Source: an uncultured Gemmiger sp.
GTDB taxonomy: Bacteria > Bacillota > Clostridia > Oscillospirales > Ruminococcaceae
Assembly (NCBI GenBank): GCA_944388215.1
Contig: CALXHT010000042.1
Location: 1-64,000 of the forward strand
Length of the DNA: 64,000 nt
Direction of reading: 5' to 3'
In this document: piece after piece, positions 17,753 through 27,789 of the stretch
Position numbering within the stretch: the stretch's first letter is position 1
How the letters are laid out: each line of letters begins with the position of its first letter
The notes under the pieces: model-generated
What the model was told of the DNA's origin: nothing
Databases searched by the model: none
The model's input: only the letters and a program-made list of their open reading frames with translations
Translations under genes and position numbers: made by a program

Positions 17753-18242
17753 CGCTTGTATAGGAAACCGTGCGCGGCAAGCCCAGCTTGATCAGCACCG
17801 CTTCCTCCTTTTCCCGCATGCGGACCGCTTCCAGCCCGCTGGCCTCATGATCGTATCCCAGGAGATGGAGCATGGAATGTACGGTCAGGTAGGCAACCTC
17901 CCGCTGCAGACTGTGCCCATACAGCTCGGCCTGTTCCATGGCGCGCTCCATTGAAATGACGATGTCGCCGAGAATCTTGCAGCCGTTGTCTTCGTCAATG
18001 TCATACTGGCCGTTTTCTCCCATGGGAAAGCTCAGAACATCAGTGGCCGAATCCTTGTCCCGGTACTGTTTGTTCAACTCGTGGATCCGGTTGTTGTCGA
18101 CAAAGGTGACGCTGATCTCAGCCGAACCGTCAAACTTCTCAAAATCCAGAACCGCATTACAGCTGCGGCGAATGAGAATTCTCAGCCCGGACGGAATCTT
18201 GACAACATTCTGGTCATTGGTAATCAGGACCTTATTGGACAT
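17742..18242 (-). CDS. ybeY: Endoribonuclease YbeY
   Basis: YbeY is a zinc endoribonuclease of 16S rRNA maturation and ribosome quality control. The 166-residue protein has the metal motif LTVHSMLHLLGYDHE (HxxxHxxGYDH). Upstream segments ISVTFVDNNRIHELNKQYRD and TDVLSFPMGE are typical. The ATG at 18242 has GGAGG 9 nt upstream. It lies 28 bp downstream of phoH, and its 3' end overlaps dgkA. Confidence 0.95.
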   Translation of the reverse strand: MSNKVLITNDQNVVKIPSGLRILIRRSCNAVLDFEKFDGSAEISVTFVDNNRIHELNKQYRDKDSATDVLSFPMGENGQYDIDEDNGCKILGDIVISMERAMEQAELYGHSLQREVAYLTVHSMLHLLGYDHEASGLEAVRMREKEEAVLIKLGLPRTVSYTSDEV

Positions 18243-18270
18243 AGGGTATCAACCTCCTGTTTCTGGCTTT

Positions 18271-19236
18271 TTATTGTCTGGCCGAACGCTCGGCCGCCTT
18301 TTCATACGCTTTGACGATCTGCTGCACCAGTCTGTGGCGGACTACATCCTTTTCCGTCAGACGTACCTGGGCAATGCCGTCCACATCCTGCAATACCTGC
18401 AGCGCATCCACCAGGCCGCTGCGAACCTTATCCGGAAGATCTACCTGGGTAATATCACCGGTAACCACCACTTTGCTGCCCACGCCCATACGCGTCAGGA
18501 ACATTTTCATCTGTTCAGGGGTGGTGTTTTGTGCTTCATCCAAAATGATAAAAGCATCATCCAGGGTACGGCCGCGCATATACGCCAGCGGCGCCACCTC
18601 GATGATCTGTTTTTCAAACAATTTCTGAAAAGTCTCTGCCCCCAGCAGGTCAAACAGTCCATCATACAAGGGACGCAGATACGGGTCCACTTTATTTTGC
18701 AGATCGCCGGGCAAGAAGCCCAGCTTTTCGCCCGCTTCCACTGCGGGGCGGGTCAGGATGATCCGGCTTACATCCTTGGATTTGAATGCTTTGACAGCCA
18801 TGGCCACCGCCAGGTAGGTTTTTCCTGTTCCGGCGGGCCCCACACCGAAAGTGATGGCGTGATTGCGGATAGCGGCCAGATACTCCCGCTGTCCCAGCGT
18901 CTTGGGATGAATGGGGCGTCCTTTTGCGGTCACGGCCACAAAATCATCGGTCAGCTCACGAAGGCGTTTTTCCTCGCCGTCGCGGGCAAGGCTGATGCAA
19001 TACCGGATGGTCTGCTCCTCCAGAGGGGTATGATTCTGCATCAGAGTGACCATGCCGTCTACCGCATGGGCCGCTGCCGTCACATCTTTTTCTGCGCCGG
19101 TGAATCTCAGCTCCGAACCACGGCACACGGCGGTGACGCTGAACTCCTTCTCCAAAAGATGAATGTTCTGGTCGCAGTTGCCAAAAATAGCGGCTGCCAA
19201 TTCAATGCTGTCCAATTCAATGGAACGCTCTGCCAA
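18271..19236 (-). CDS. PhoH family ATPase (PhoL type)
   Basis: PhoH-like proteins are P-loop ATPases linked to RNA metabolism and usually paired with ybeY. The 321-residue product has an N-terminal KH-like region, Walker A GPAGTGKTYLAVA, a DAFIILDEAQN Walker B and GDITQVDLP. The start is TTG 19236 with GGAGG 9 nt upstream; the nearby ATG is in a different, closed frame. A TATAAT box lies at 19281-19286. Synteny with yqfD and ybeY is the standard Firmicutes order. Confidence 0.94.
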   Translation of the reverse strand: MAERSIELDSIELAAAIFGNCDQNIHLLEKEFSVTAVCRGSELRFTGAEKDVTAAAHAVDGMVTLMQNHTPLEEQTIRYCISLARDGEEKRLRELTDDFVAVTAKGRPIHPKTLGQREYLAAIRNHAITFGVGPAGTGKTYLAVAMAVKAFKSKDVSRIILTRPAVEAGEKLGFLPGDLQNKVDPYLRPLYDGLFDLLGAETFQKLFEKQIIEVAPLAYMRGRTLDDAFIILDEAQNTTPEQMKMFLTRMGVGSKVVVTGDITQVDLPDKVRSGLVDALQVLQDVDGIAQVRLTEKDVVRHRLVQQIVKAYEKAAERSARQ

Positions 19237-19280
19237 ATTTCATGCCCTCCGTGTATCGAATATCATAGTAACCCATTCAG

Positions 19281-19286
19281 ATTATA
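19281..19286 (-). promoter_or_regulatory. -10 box before phoH
   Basis: A perfect TATAAT lies on the minus strand in the AT-rich 147-bp gap between yqfD and phoH. No convincing -35 stands at 16-18 bp. It may allow phoH-ybeY-dgkA-era-recO to be expressed apart from the sporulation genes upstream. Confidence 0.45.
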
Positions 19287-19383
19287 TCACAATTTTTGCC
19301 AAAAGAAATTGGATATTACAAACAAAATTTATCCGTATCTTTTGGCATTTGCTGCCGTCTTGACCAAAAAGAGGCACCACCGA

Positions 19384-20523
19384 CTAAGAGATTGCAATGT
19401 TCGCCACAAATTGGTAGGTCACCGATGTGACAACCGCGTCAGACAGCGTCTGCGTCTGGTAGTGTTCAGCCAGGATTTCGGCATCCGGGAAAGATTCCAG
19501 CAGCTGCTGGCGACAGCTCCTTCGTGCCAGTGCCTCTGCCTGCTCCGGAGAATAATACAATGTCAGAACGTTGCAGCCCCACGCGGTCTCCCTTCGCAGG
19601 CAGCCCGGCAGGCTCAACCGTCCCAGACGCAGCGGTATCCATTCTATGCGGGCAGCTTCTGTGACCTCTTCTTGCTGAAGGGGCCACACACCGCCCAGAA
19701 AATACAGTGTATCCCGGACGGTGGCGACATTTCCCGGAACCGTCGCAGTCAAGGAAAGAGGTTCGGAGGCCTTAAAGGTTTCTTCGCACCGGGCCAGAAT
19801 TTTTCCTGACGCGCCCTGCAGAATCTCCCGTTCCTCCCGGTCCAGTCTCACGATATCCACCAGCAGTTGTCCGGCTTTCACCGTCTGCCCCGGGACAACG
19901 CAGGCGAAACCGCTTTCCGCTTCCACCGCCGTGATCACTCCATCTGCTTTGGCATACAGCGGGCGCAGAGGCGGATCTTCTCGGATGGTCTGCGTATGTG
20001 CTGCTGTATCCTCGATAAAAAGGCATCCGCCCGTAAAATTCAAGCTGACCCAGCCGAACAGATCGCTTTGCGCCAAAGCGGCTGCTTGTGCATCTTCCAA
20101 TGTGTCCTTTTGTAAAAATGTGCCTTCGCAGATCCCGCATTCTGCCAGGAGTGCACGCATGCGCTGGGAATCCGTTTGTTCCAGCGTCCCAAAATCGATG
20201 ACCCAGACAAAATGCGGCAGCAGGTTCAGAAGCAGCACAAACAGAATAGCGCCCACAGGAAAGCCGGGCCGTGCCATGCAGCGTTCCAGAAAACGCCCCG
20301 GGCCGCGGCGACGAAGGATGGAAAATTCCCATCCGCCCTGTTCGGCCATTCGGCGCAGCGTGGAATAATCCCGTCCGAATCCCTGGGCGACGCAGCCGTT
20401 CTGTTTCCATCGTATATGGTCAAGCTGCAGCCCCCGGGCGGTGATGCGGTTCACGTAGCGCTGCGGGTCGGCACCACGGATCTGAAAACGGATGCGATCC
20501 GCAGCCCAGAATTTACGCTTCAT
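19384..20523 (-). CDS. yqfD: Sporulation protein YqfD
   Basis: YqfD (SpoIV-related) is a mother-cell sporulation protein in endospore formers. The 379-residue product has an N-terminal soluble segment (RIRFQIRGADPQRYVNRITA), one membrane helix near residues 92-110 (VGAILFVLLLNLLPHFVWVI) and a long outside domain with SLNFTGGCLFIED and YAKADGVITAVEAESG. Length and order fit the family. The start overlaps yqfC by 11 bp, with GGGGGAG upstream. Confidence 0.92.
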   Translation of the reverse strand: MKRKFWAADRIRFQIRGADPQRYVNRITARGLQLDHIRWKQNGCVAQGFGRDYSTLRRMAEQGGWEFSILRRRGPGRFLERCMARPGFPVGAILFVLLLNLLPHFVWVIDFGTLEQTDSQRMRALLAECGICEGTFLQKDTLEDAQAAALAQSDLFGWVSLNFTGGCLFIEDTAAHTQTIREDPPLRPLYAKADGVITAVEAESGFACVVPGQTVKAGQLLVDIVRLDREEREILQGASGKILARCEETFKASEPLSLTATVPGNVATVRDTLYFLGGVWPLQQEEVTEAARIEWIPLRLGRLSLPGCLRRETAWGCNVLTLYYSPEQAEALARRSCRQQLLESFPDAEILAEHYQTQTLSDAVVTSVTYQFVANIAIS

Positions 20524-20842
20524 TGCCAGGCTCCCCCCACTTGCTGCGGAATGAGATATCTTGTATCCTCCCCGCCAGAATCAGCCTTTTTCCGCTGAAG
20601 GATTCTATCCGAAGTTCTGCCCCATAAAATGTTACCAGAAAGTTTCCCATATCCAGGCTGATCTTATCCGGCTGAAAATCCAATACCTTTCGGCACCCAT
20701 CCGTGGTCAGATAGCCACCCCGGAGAGAAAATTCCGGCAAACGATAGAACGCCGCGGAGGGCTGTGCCAGCAAATCATGCATTCTTGGTCTGCCTGCCTG
20801 TGTCTTGCGGAATCGCTTTCTGCGGATCTTCTGGCTCTTCAT
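20513..20842 (-). CDS. yqfC: YabP/YqfC family sporulation protein
   Basis: YqfC is a small sigma-E-dependent protein of the YabP family. The 109-residue product has a basic N-terminus (SQKIRRKRFRKT) followed by the conserved fold LDFQPDKISLDMGNFLVTF and LRIESFSGKRLILAGRI. ATG 20842 preceded by GGGGAGA is the start; the open frame further upstream is antisense to ylbJ. It is the first gene of yqfC-yqfD and lies 61 bp from the divergent ylbJ. Confidence 0.85.
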   Translation of the reverse strand: MKSQKIRRKRFRKTQAGRPRMHDLLAQPSAAFYRLPEFSLRGGYLTTDGCRKVLDFQPDKISLDMGNFLVTFYGAELRIESFSGKRLILAGRIQDISFRSKWGEPGNEA

Positions 20843-20903
20843 GCAGATGTTCTCCCCTTCCCGGACCGGATCATCCCAATATACGCCCCCGGAGGTGGTT
20901 TCT

Positions 20904-21956
20904 ATGTGTAAACGCAGGAAAATGGTCATTTTACCCGTGGTGCTCTGTTGCCTGTTGGGAATCCTCTTTCTGAAAGAACCCGTACTGGCCGCGAAAGGAT
21001 TTTCAAATGGTCTTCGTCTGTGTACAAGTACGGTCTTGCCTGCGTTGTTTCCCTTTTTTGTACTGACCGATCTGTTGCTGACCTGCCCATTACGGAATCG
21101 TATTTTTCGGCCAGCAGCACGGCTCTTTGGCCTGGAAAATGAAATCGCCATCCCGGTCCTTGTACTTTCCTGGGTGGGAGGGTACGCGGTTTGCGCCAAA
21201 GTGGTGGGAGATCTGCGAAAGAATCGGCTGCTCAATGCCCGGGATGCTGCGCTGGTGGTTCTGCTGGGCTGCTGCTCCAGTCCCGGCTTTGTGATCGGCT
21301 GCGTAGGTGGCTTGCTGATGGGAAATGTGCGGCTGGGCATCCTTTTCTATTGGCTGCAGCTTGCGGCAAACCTGGCTGCTGCCGCATTGTGTATTGGATT
21401 ATTACCGCGGAAGACCGCTCAATCGGTATCTCCAAAAGCCACTGTCCCCGAATCGCTTTCTTTCTCCAACGCCATCGGCAATGCGGTCGGAAGCTGTTTG
21501 CAGGTATGCGGCTGCGTGCTGTTTTTCCGCATGACAGAAGCCGTACTGGTACCGTTTCTTCCTCAAACGGCACTTACCATACCCGTGATGAGTGCTTTTT
21601 TGGAGATCAGCGCAGGCTGTTCGGATTTTGCCGCGCTGGGCGGGCGTTATGCGCTGTATGGATGCTGCGCTTGCCTGAGTGTGCTGGGGCTTTCGGTGTG
21701 GGCGCAGATTTCCTTGCTGCTTCAGGGAGCGGTGCCGCTGCGTTTGCTGCTTGTGCATCGGACGGTTCATCTGTTTGTATTTTTGGCGATGGTTGGACTT
21801 TTGGTGCGTTTTCTCCCCGGAACGGCGGTGGTATACCGCAGCATGGCGGAACGCGTTGTCACCACACAGCGGTTGCCATGGGACGCCGCAGTTCTCGTCT
21901 TTGCATTCCTGTGCGCTTCCCTTTACAAGGTCAGGCAAAACTTCTATAATAAATGA
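20904..21956 (+). CDS. ylbJ: Sporulation integral membrane protein YlbJ
   Basis: The 350-residue protein has about eight membrane helices and the gate/nucleoside-recognition signature of the YlbJ family: LCTSTVLPALFPFFVLTDLL, then VLSWVGGYAVCAKVVGDL and LGCCSSPGFVIGCVGG. In Bacillus YlbJ is needed for normal spore coat or cortex. GGAGG lies 8 nt before ATG 20904. It diverges from yqfC, so the 61-bp gap probably holds promoters in both directions. Confidence 0.88.
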   Translation: MCKRRKMVILPVVLCCLLGILFLKEPVLAAKGFSNGLRLCTSTVLPALFPFFVLTDLLLTCPLRNRIFRPAARLFGLENEIAIPVLVLSWVGGYAVCAKVVGDLRKNRLLNARDAALVVLLGCCSSPGFVIGCVGGLLMGNVRLGILFYWLQLAANLAAAALCIGLLPRKTAQSVSPKATVPESLSFSNAIGNAVGSCLQVCGCVLFFRMTEAVLVPFLPQTALTIPVMSAFLEISAGCSDFAALGGRYALYGCCACLSVLGLSVWAQISLLLQGAVPLRLLLVHRTVHLFVFLAMVGLLVRFLPGTAVVYRSMAERVVTTQRLPWDAAVLVFAFLCASLYKVRQNFYNK

Positions 21957-21985
21957 GTATATTTGACGGGGTTTGGGGTGAGGAT

Positions 21986-22204
21986 ATGTTTAAAAAGAGC
22001 TATTACGGAAGTAAAATTGCACCGGCCTGCTCCTACTGTTTGCACGGCACTCCGGCATCCGATCCCAAGATGATTCTTTGCAGGCTGAAAGGCGTGGTAT
22101 CTCCCTATTATTTTTGCCGGCGCTTCCAATATGATCCCCTCATGCGTGTGCCGCATCGCCAGGTGCTTCCCGAGCTGGATCCCAAAGATTTTACGCTGGA
22201 GTAA
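21986..22204 (+). CDS. Small four-cysteine protein, putative zinc-binding
   Basis: The 72-residue product carries four cysteines, C15 and C18 (CSYC), C32 and C44, spaced like a zinc ribbon or treble clef. It has a basic N-terminus and an acidic end (LPELDPKDFTLE). GGGTGAGG precedes ATG 21986. It sits 29 bp after ylbJ and 11 bp before the membrane-protein gene. Similar short proteins occur in Clostridia, but no function is known to me. Confidence 0.7.
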   Translation: MFKKSYYGSKIAPACSYCLHGTPASDPKMILCRLKGVVSPYYFCRRFQYDPLMRVPHRQVLPELDPKDFTLE

Positions 22205-22215
22205 AGGAGTTTTGC

Positions 22216-23067
22216 ATGGAACACCCCAAACAACCCAAGCGGGAAAGTCTGAAAACCTTGTGGCGAGAAAAAAGAGCCGTCACGCTGGTCTATATTTTCC
22301 TGCGCACCTCGGTCCTTCTTGTGTTGCTTGCGCAAATTTTCAATCGGAACTTTGAAAATGTTTTTCTCTGCGTCCTGACGCTGATTCTCTTCACCATGCC
22401 TTCCCTGCTGGAACGCAAACTGGATATCGATCTTCCCAATACGTTGGAGATCATCATTCTGCTGTTCATCTATGCGGCAGAAATTCTGGGAGAAATCGGT
22501 GCCTACTATGTGACTTTTCCCAACTGGGACACTGTGCTGCACACCATGAACGGCTTTCTTTGCGCAGCCATCGGCTTTTCCCTGTTGGATATCCTGAACC
22601 GCAACAGCCGCGTCAGGTTCCATCTTTCTCCCCTCTATCTGGCCATTGTTGCGTTCTGTTTTTCCATGACGGTGGGAGTTCTGTGGGAGTTCTTTGAATG
22701 CGCCATGGACCAGTTCTTTTTCTTTGATATGCAGAAGGACACCATTGTCCATGACATTGGTACGATTCTGCTGGATCCCACCGGCGGCAATCATCCAGTG
22801 GTCCTTCGCAATATCACCGATGTGATCGTTGTGCAGGCAGATGGCACCAAAACTGCGCTGGGTCTGGGCGGCTACCTGGATATTGGTCTGATGGATACCA
22901 TGGAGGATCTCTTTGTCAACTTCATAGGGGCGCTGGTATTTTCCATTATCGGATATTTTTATGTGCTCAGTCGCGGAAAAGGGAAATTTGTAAAACGTTT
23001 TATTCCGGTGGCCAATGACACCGTTTCCCAGGAAAACACCACAAGCGGGGAGGGAACTTCTTTATGA
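22216..23067 (+). CDS. Polytopic membrane protein, DUF2238/YjdF-like
   Basis: The 283-residue protein has about six membrane helices. Polar residues inside the membrane core stand out: NWDTVLHTMNGFL and GVLWEFFECAMD, a pattern like the DUF2238/YjdF family. A loop of about 60 residues (about 180-235) precedes the last helix, and the tail is polar. AAAGGAG lies 7 nt before ATG. Its stop overlaps the ATP-grasp start (ATGA), implying translational coupling. Function unknown. Confidence 0.75.
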   Translation: MEHPKQPKRESLKTLWREKRAVTLVYIFLRTSVLLVLLAQIFNRNFENVFLCVLTLILFTMPSLLERKLDIDLPNTLEIIILLFIYAAEILGEIGAYYVTFPNWDTVLHTMNGFLCAAIGFSLLDILNRNSRVRFHLSPLYLAIVAFCFSMTVGVLWEFFECAMDQFFFFDMQKDTIVHDIGTILLDPTGGNHPVVLRNITDVIVVQADGTKTALGLGGYLDIGLMDTMEDLFVNFIGALVFSIIGYFYVLSRGKGKFVKRFIPVANDTVSQENTTSGEGTSL

Positions 23068-24266
23068 ATTTTATTCTTGTATCACCCAATTTTCCGGAGA
23101 CGTTCCGATGGTTCGCCATCCGTCTGAAGGAAAATGGTGTCACGGTATTAGGTCTTGGTGATGCCTCCTATGAGGAACTCCATCCGGATCTGAAGAATGC
23201 CCTGACGGAATATTACAGGATTGCGGATCTGGGCGACTATGATGACATGGTACGTGCGGTGGGGTATTTCACCTTCCGCTACGGAAAAATTGACTGGATT
23301 GAATCCAACAACGAATATTGGCTGGAGATGGACGCCGCACTGCGTACCGCCTTCAATATCACGACCGGTCCCAAATCCGATGCTATTGGGGGCTGGAAGA
23401 GCAAGCTGGCCATGAAGGGGACCTATCAACAGGCAGAAATTCCCTGTGCCCGGTGTATTCCCGTCACCACACAAAAGGCCGCCCTTGATTTTATCAAGAA
23501 AGTCGGATATCCGGTGGTGGTTAAGCCGGATAACGGCGTGGGGGCCAACGACACCTATCGATTGGAAAACCCGGCCGATGTGGAGGACTTTTTTGCGACG
23601 CCCCCGCATGTGCCATATGTAATGGAAGAATATGTTCCGGGTGTGGTCACTACCTACGACGGAATCTGTGATTCCAAGGGTCAAGTGCTCTTTGCCGTCA
23701 GTCATATCACTCCCAACTCGATCATGGATATGGTCAACAAAGGGGTGCCCACATACTATTACATAAATGATCACGTTCCGGCGGATGTGGAGCGGATCGG
23801 ACGCAAAACGTTGCAGGCCTTTGGCGTAACACGCCGATTTTTCCATCTGGAATTTTTCCGGCTGACGCAGGATAAGCCGGGACTCGGTCCCAAAGGAACG
23901 CTGATCGGCCTGGAAGTGAATATGCGGCCGGCCGGCGGCTTTACCACCGAGATGATCGATTACGGCCAGAGCGTGGATGTCTACCAGATATACGCAGATA
24001 TGGTGGCTTATGACGCATGCCGGCATACCTATATTGGCCCCAAGCGTTTTTGCGTTTATGTGGGACGCCGTGCGTATATACAGTATGCGTATTCGCTGGA
24101 TCAACTGTGCCGTTCCTGCGGGTCCCACCTGTGCCGCATGGGTGAGATGCCCCCTGCCCTGGCCGGCGCCATGGGGGATGAACTCATGATCTGCTGCTAT
24201 GACAGCAAAGCGGAAATGGAACAATTTGTCCGCAAGGCGTTCACTCTGCCCGCCTCCGACCATTAA
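23064..24266 (+). CDS. ATP-grasp domain ligase of unknown substrate
   Basis: The 400-residue protein has a pre-ATP-grasp domain (1-110) and an ATP-grasp fold (about 110-320). ATP-binding residues show in GYPVVVKPDNGVGANDTYRL and YVMEEYVPG; the metal-binding end is GLEVNMRPAGGFT. A C-terminal region of about 80 residues has a CRSCGSHLC cysteine cluster. Such enzymes couple ATP cleavage to joining a carboxylate and an amine or thiol. The partner may be the membrane protein it overlaps; this is inference. Confidence 0.82.
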   Translation: MNFILVSPNFPETFRWFAIRLKENGVTVLGLGDASYEELHPDLKNALTEYYRIADLGDYDDMVRAVGYFTFRYGKIDWIESNNEYWLEMDAALRTAFNITTGPKSDAIGGWKSKLAMKGTYQQAEIPCARCIPVTTQKAALDFIKKVGYPVVVKPDNGVGANDTYRLENPADVEDFFATPPHVPYVMEEYVPGVVTTYDGICDSKGQVLFAVSHITPNSIMDMVNKGVPTYYYINDHVPADVERIGRKTLQAFGVTRRFFHLEFFRLTQDKPGLGPKGTLIGLEVNMRPAGGFTTEMIDYGQSVDVYQIYADMVAYDACRHTYIGPKRFCVYVGRRAYIQYAYSLDQLCRSCGSHLCRMGEMPPALAGAMGDELMICCYDSKAEMEQFVRKAFTLPASDH

Positions 24267-24291
24267 GTGATTCGGTTCTGTAAAAAACAAT

Positions 24292-24335
24292 AATCCCGCC
24301 CGGGATCTTCTCACAAGATCCCGGGCGGGATTTTT
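24292..24335. terminator. Bidirectional terminator between ATP-grasp gene and groEL
   Basis: A perfect 18-bp stem (AATCCCGCCCGGGATCTT and its complement) with a CTCAC loop and T5 on the plus strand lies between the two converging genes. Confidence 0.93.
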
Positions 24336-24366
24336 ATGGTAGTATCGGCAAAGAGGTACAGGCGGA

Positions 24367-26022
<1,656 letters not shown>

Positions 26023-26046
26023 TCAGAAAGCGTTCTGTTCAGAAAA

Positions 26047-26346
<300 letters not shown>

Positions 26347-26377
26347 CTATTAAAAGATTTCTCTTTTTGGATTTGGT

Positions 26378-26404
26378 TTAGCACTCCGTTCTCTTGAGTG
26401 CTAA
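26378..26404 (-). promoter_or_regulatory. CIRCE operator (HrcA binding site)
   Basis: TTAGCACTC, nine bases and GAGTGCTAA match the CIRCE consensus at every position. It lies immediately downstream of the groES -10 box. HrcA bound here represses groES-groEL until heat shock; hrcA itself is not in the window. Confidence 0.98.
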
Positions 26405-26408
26405 ACAT

Positions 26409-26437
26409 ATAATAACCACTTTCGTATAAAAAATCAA
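26409..26437 (-). promoter_or_regulatory. Promoter of groES-groEL
   Basis: On the minus strand TTGATT (26432-26437), a 17-bp spacer and TATTAT (26409-26414) precede the CIRCE element by 4 bp, the standard arrangement. Confidence 0.85.
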
Positions 26438-26572
26438 GGGGTTTGGATATAAAATTTTTATGAACAATCAGATTTTTGGAACGGAACACGCCTCCCTTGG
26501 ATTCGCCGGGCAGGTTTTTCTCCCGGGGCCTGCACTGTTCACTTCCTCGGGGGCATCAGATCCCTATAACAC

Positions 26573-26613
26573 AAAAAGTGCCGCAGCGCTATGAAAACGC
26601 TGCGGCACTTTTT
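26573..26613 (-). terminator. Terminator after tRNA-Thr
   Basis: A perfect 16-bp stem (AAAAAGTGCCGCAGCG and complement) with a 9-nt loop lies 4 bp after the tRNA CCA end. It ends in a T run on the minus strand. Confidence 0.9.
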
Positions 26614-26616
26614 ATC

Positions 26617-26692
26617 TGGAGCTAGTAGTCGGACTTGAACCGACGACCTGCTGATTACGAATCAGCTGCTCTACCAACTGAGCCATACTAGC
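26617..26692 (-). tRNA. tRNA-Thr (anticodon CGT)
   Basis: The minus strand folds as a full cloverleaf: acceptor GCTAGTA pairs with TACTAGC, the D arm has AGTTGGTAGAGC, and the anticodon stem CTGAT-ATCAG encloses TCGTA. The T arm has GGTTCAAGTCC. The anticodon CGT reads ACG (Thr). CCA is encoded. It has its own promoter and terminator. Confidence 0.95.
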
Positions 26693-26711
26693 ACGCAGAA
26701 GCAACACTACT

Positions 26712-26739
26712 ATTATACCGATTTTTGCCGGCAAGTCAA
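26712..26739 (-). promoter_or_regulatory. Promoter of tRNA-Thr
   Basis: TTGACT (26734-26739), a 16-bp spacer and TATAAT (26712-26717) on the minus strand lie 20 bp before the tRNA. Confidence 0.8.
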
Positions 26740-26778
26740 GTCCCTGCCGCAAAAAAGTACAGTGTTGTCTGCATATTC

Positions 26779-27789
26779 TCAGCAGCTCACTTTGAGCAGC
26801 TGGGCATAGCCGTGCAGGCGTACGGGCACAGAGTCTGCCGGCAGGAACAGGCAGTCTCCACGGAAAAACGGTAGCGCGTCGCTACCTTCAGGGAAGGCCA
26901 CACCGCAGCCATCTACGCACAGTAAAACCTGGAAAGAGTTGGTACCGGTGGAGACACATGCCATCCGGCGGATGCGTTTGGTGTTGATGAGCATCCGCTC
27001 CACCACGAAATACTTGCACCGGCACAAAAGCTCACTGGCACAGCCGGGTGTGTACCGTAAAACCCGCATTGGCTGCCGCGGGTTCTCGCCGCCATCCAGC
27101 CGGGCCACATCCAAAGCACGATCAATATGAAGGGTACGGGGCTTTCCGTTTTTATCTACCCTGCCGTAATCATACATGCGATAGGTCAGGTTGGAACTCT
27201 CCTGGATTTCTGCAATCAACGCGCCTGCGCCGATGGCATGTACGGTTCCGGCCTGGATGTAAAACACATCGTCTTTGTGGATCTGCACGCGCCGGAGGTA
27301 GTGCTCCACCGTGCCGTCTGCAAGACTTTTGCGCAGGGTTTCCCGGTCAATGGGCCGATTGAAGCCATAGATCAGTTCCGCGTTTTCCGACGCATCCAGC
27401 ACATACCACATCTCATTTTTGCCGGACTGACCATCTTCGTTCTGCATGGCGTATTCATCGCTGGGATGTACCTGTACCGATAAATCTCTCTTGGCGTCAA
27501 TGAACTTGATGAGAACCGGCAGTTCTCCGTCAGCCGACTGCGGATGCGTCCCCAGATACTCAGGATGGCTGCGCAGCACGTCCCGCAGCGTCTGCCCGGC
27601 AAAAGGACCGCTGGCCACGGTACTCAGGCCGTCCGGATGGGTGGAGCACTCCCAGGTTTCCGCCAGGGGCTGAAGATCTATATCCTTGGAGAAGTCATCG
27701 TTCAGGCGATTGCCGCCCCACAGATAATCTTTGCCCACAGGGCGAAGCAGAAACGGATTATTTTTCGAGAGGGAATTTTTGTTTGTCAT
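26779..27789 (-). CDS. manA: Mannose-6-phosphate isomerase, class I
   Basis: ManA interconverts fructose-6-P and mannose-6-P, feeding GDP-mannose synthesis. The 336-residue protein has the zinc cupin motifs DLSVQVHPSDEYA and GKNEMWYVLDA, then GTVHAIG. It is the class I (Firmicutes ManA) type. ATG 27789 is chosen for its GGAGA site; it overlaps manC by 32 bp. It is last in the gmd-fcl-manC-manA operon. Confidence 0.93.
   Translation of the reverse strand: MTNKNSLSKNNPFLLRPVGKDYLWGGNRLNDDFSKDIDLQPLAETWECSTHPDGLSTVASGPFAGQTLRDVLRSHPEYLGTHPQSADGELPVLIKFIDAKRDLSVQVHPSDEYAMQNEDGQSGKNEMWYVLDASENAELIYGFNRPIDRETLRKSLADGTVEHYLRRVQIHKDDVFYIQAGTVHAIGAGALIAEIQESSNLTYRMYDYGRVDKNGKPRTLHIDRALDVARLDGGENPRQPMRVLRYTPGCASELLCRCKYFVVERMLINTKRIRRMACVSTGTNSFQVLLCVDGCGVAFPEGSDALPFFRGDCLFLPADSVPVRLHGYAQLLKVSC

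Noticed and set aside
20513..21340. A 275-residue version of YqfC
   Set aside because: The N-terminal 166 residues are antisense to ylbJ; the ribosome site at 20850 and family length support the 109-residue form.
21986..24266. Graspetide (RiPP) cluster with the 72-residue protein as precursor
   Set aside because: The small protein is Cys-rich and lacks the repeated Thr/Ser-Lys-Asp/Glu core of graspetides, and no leader motif or exporter of that type is present.
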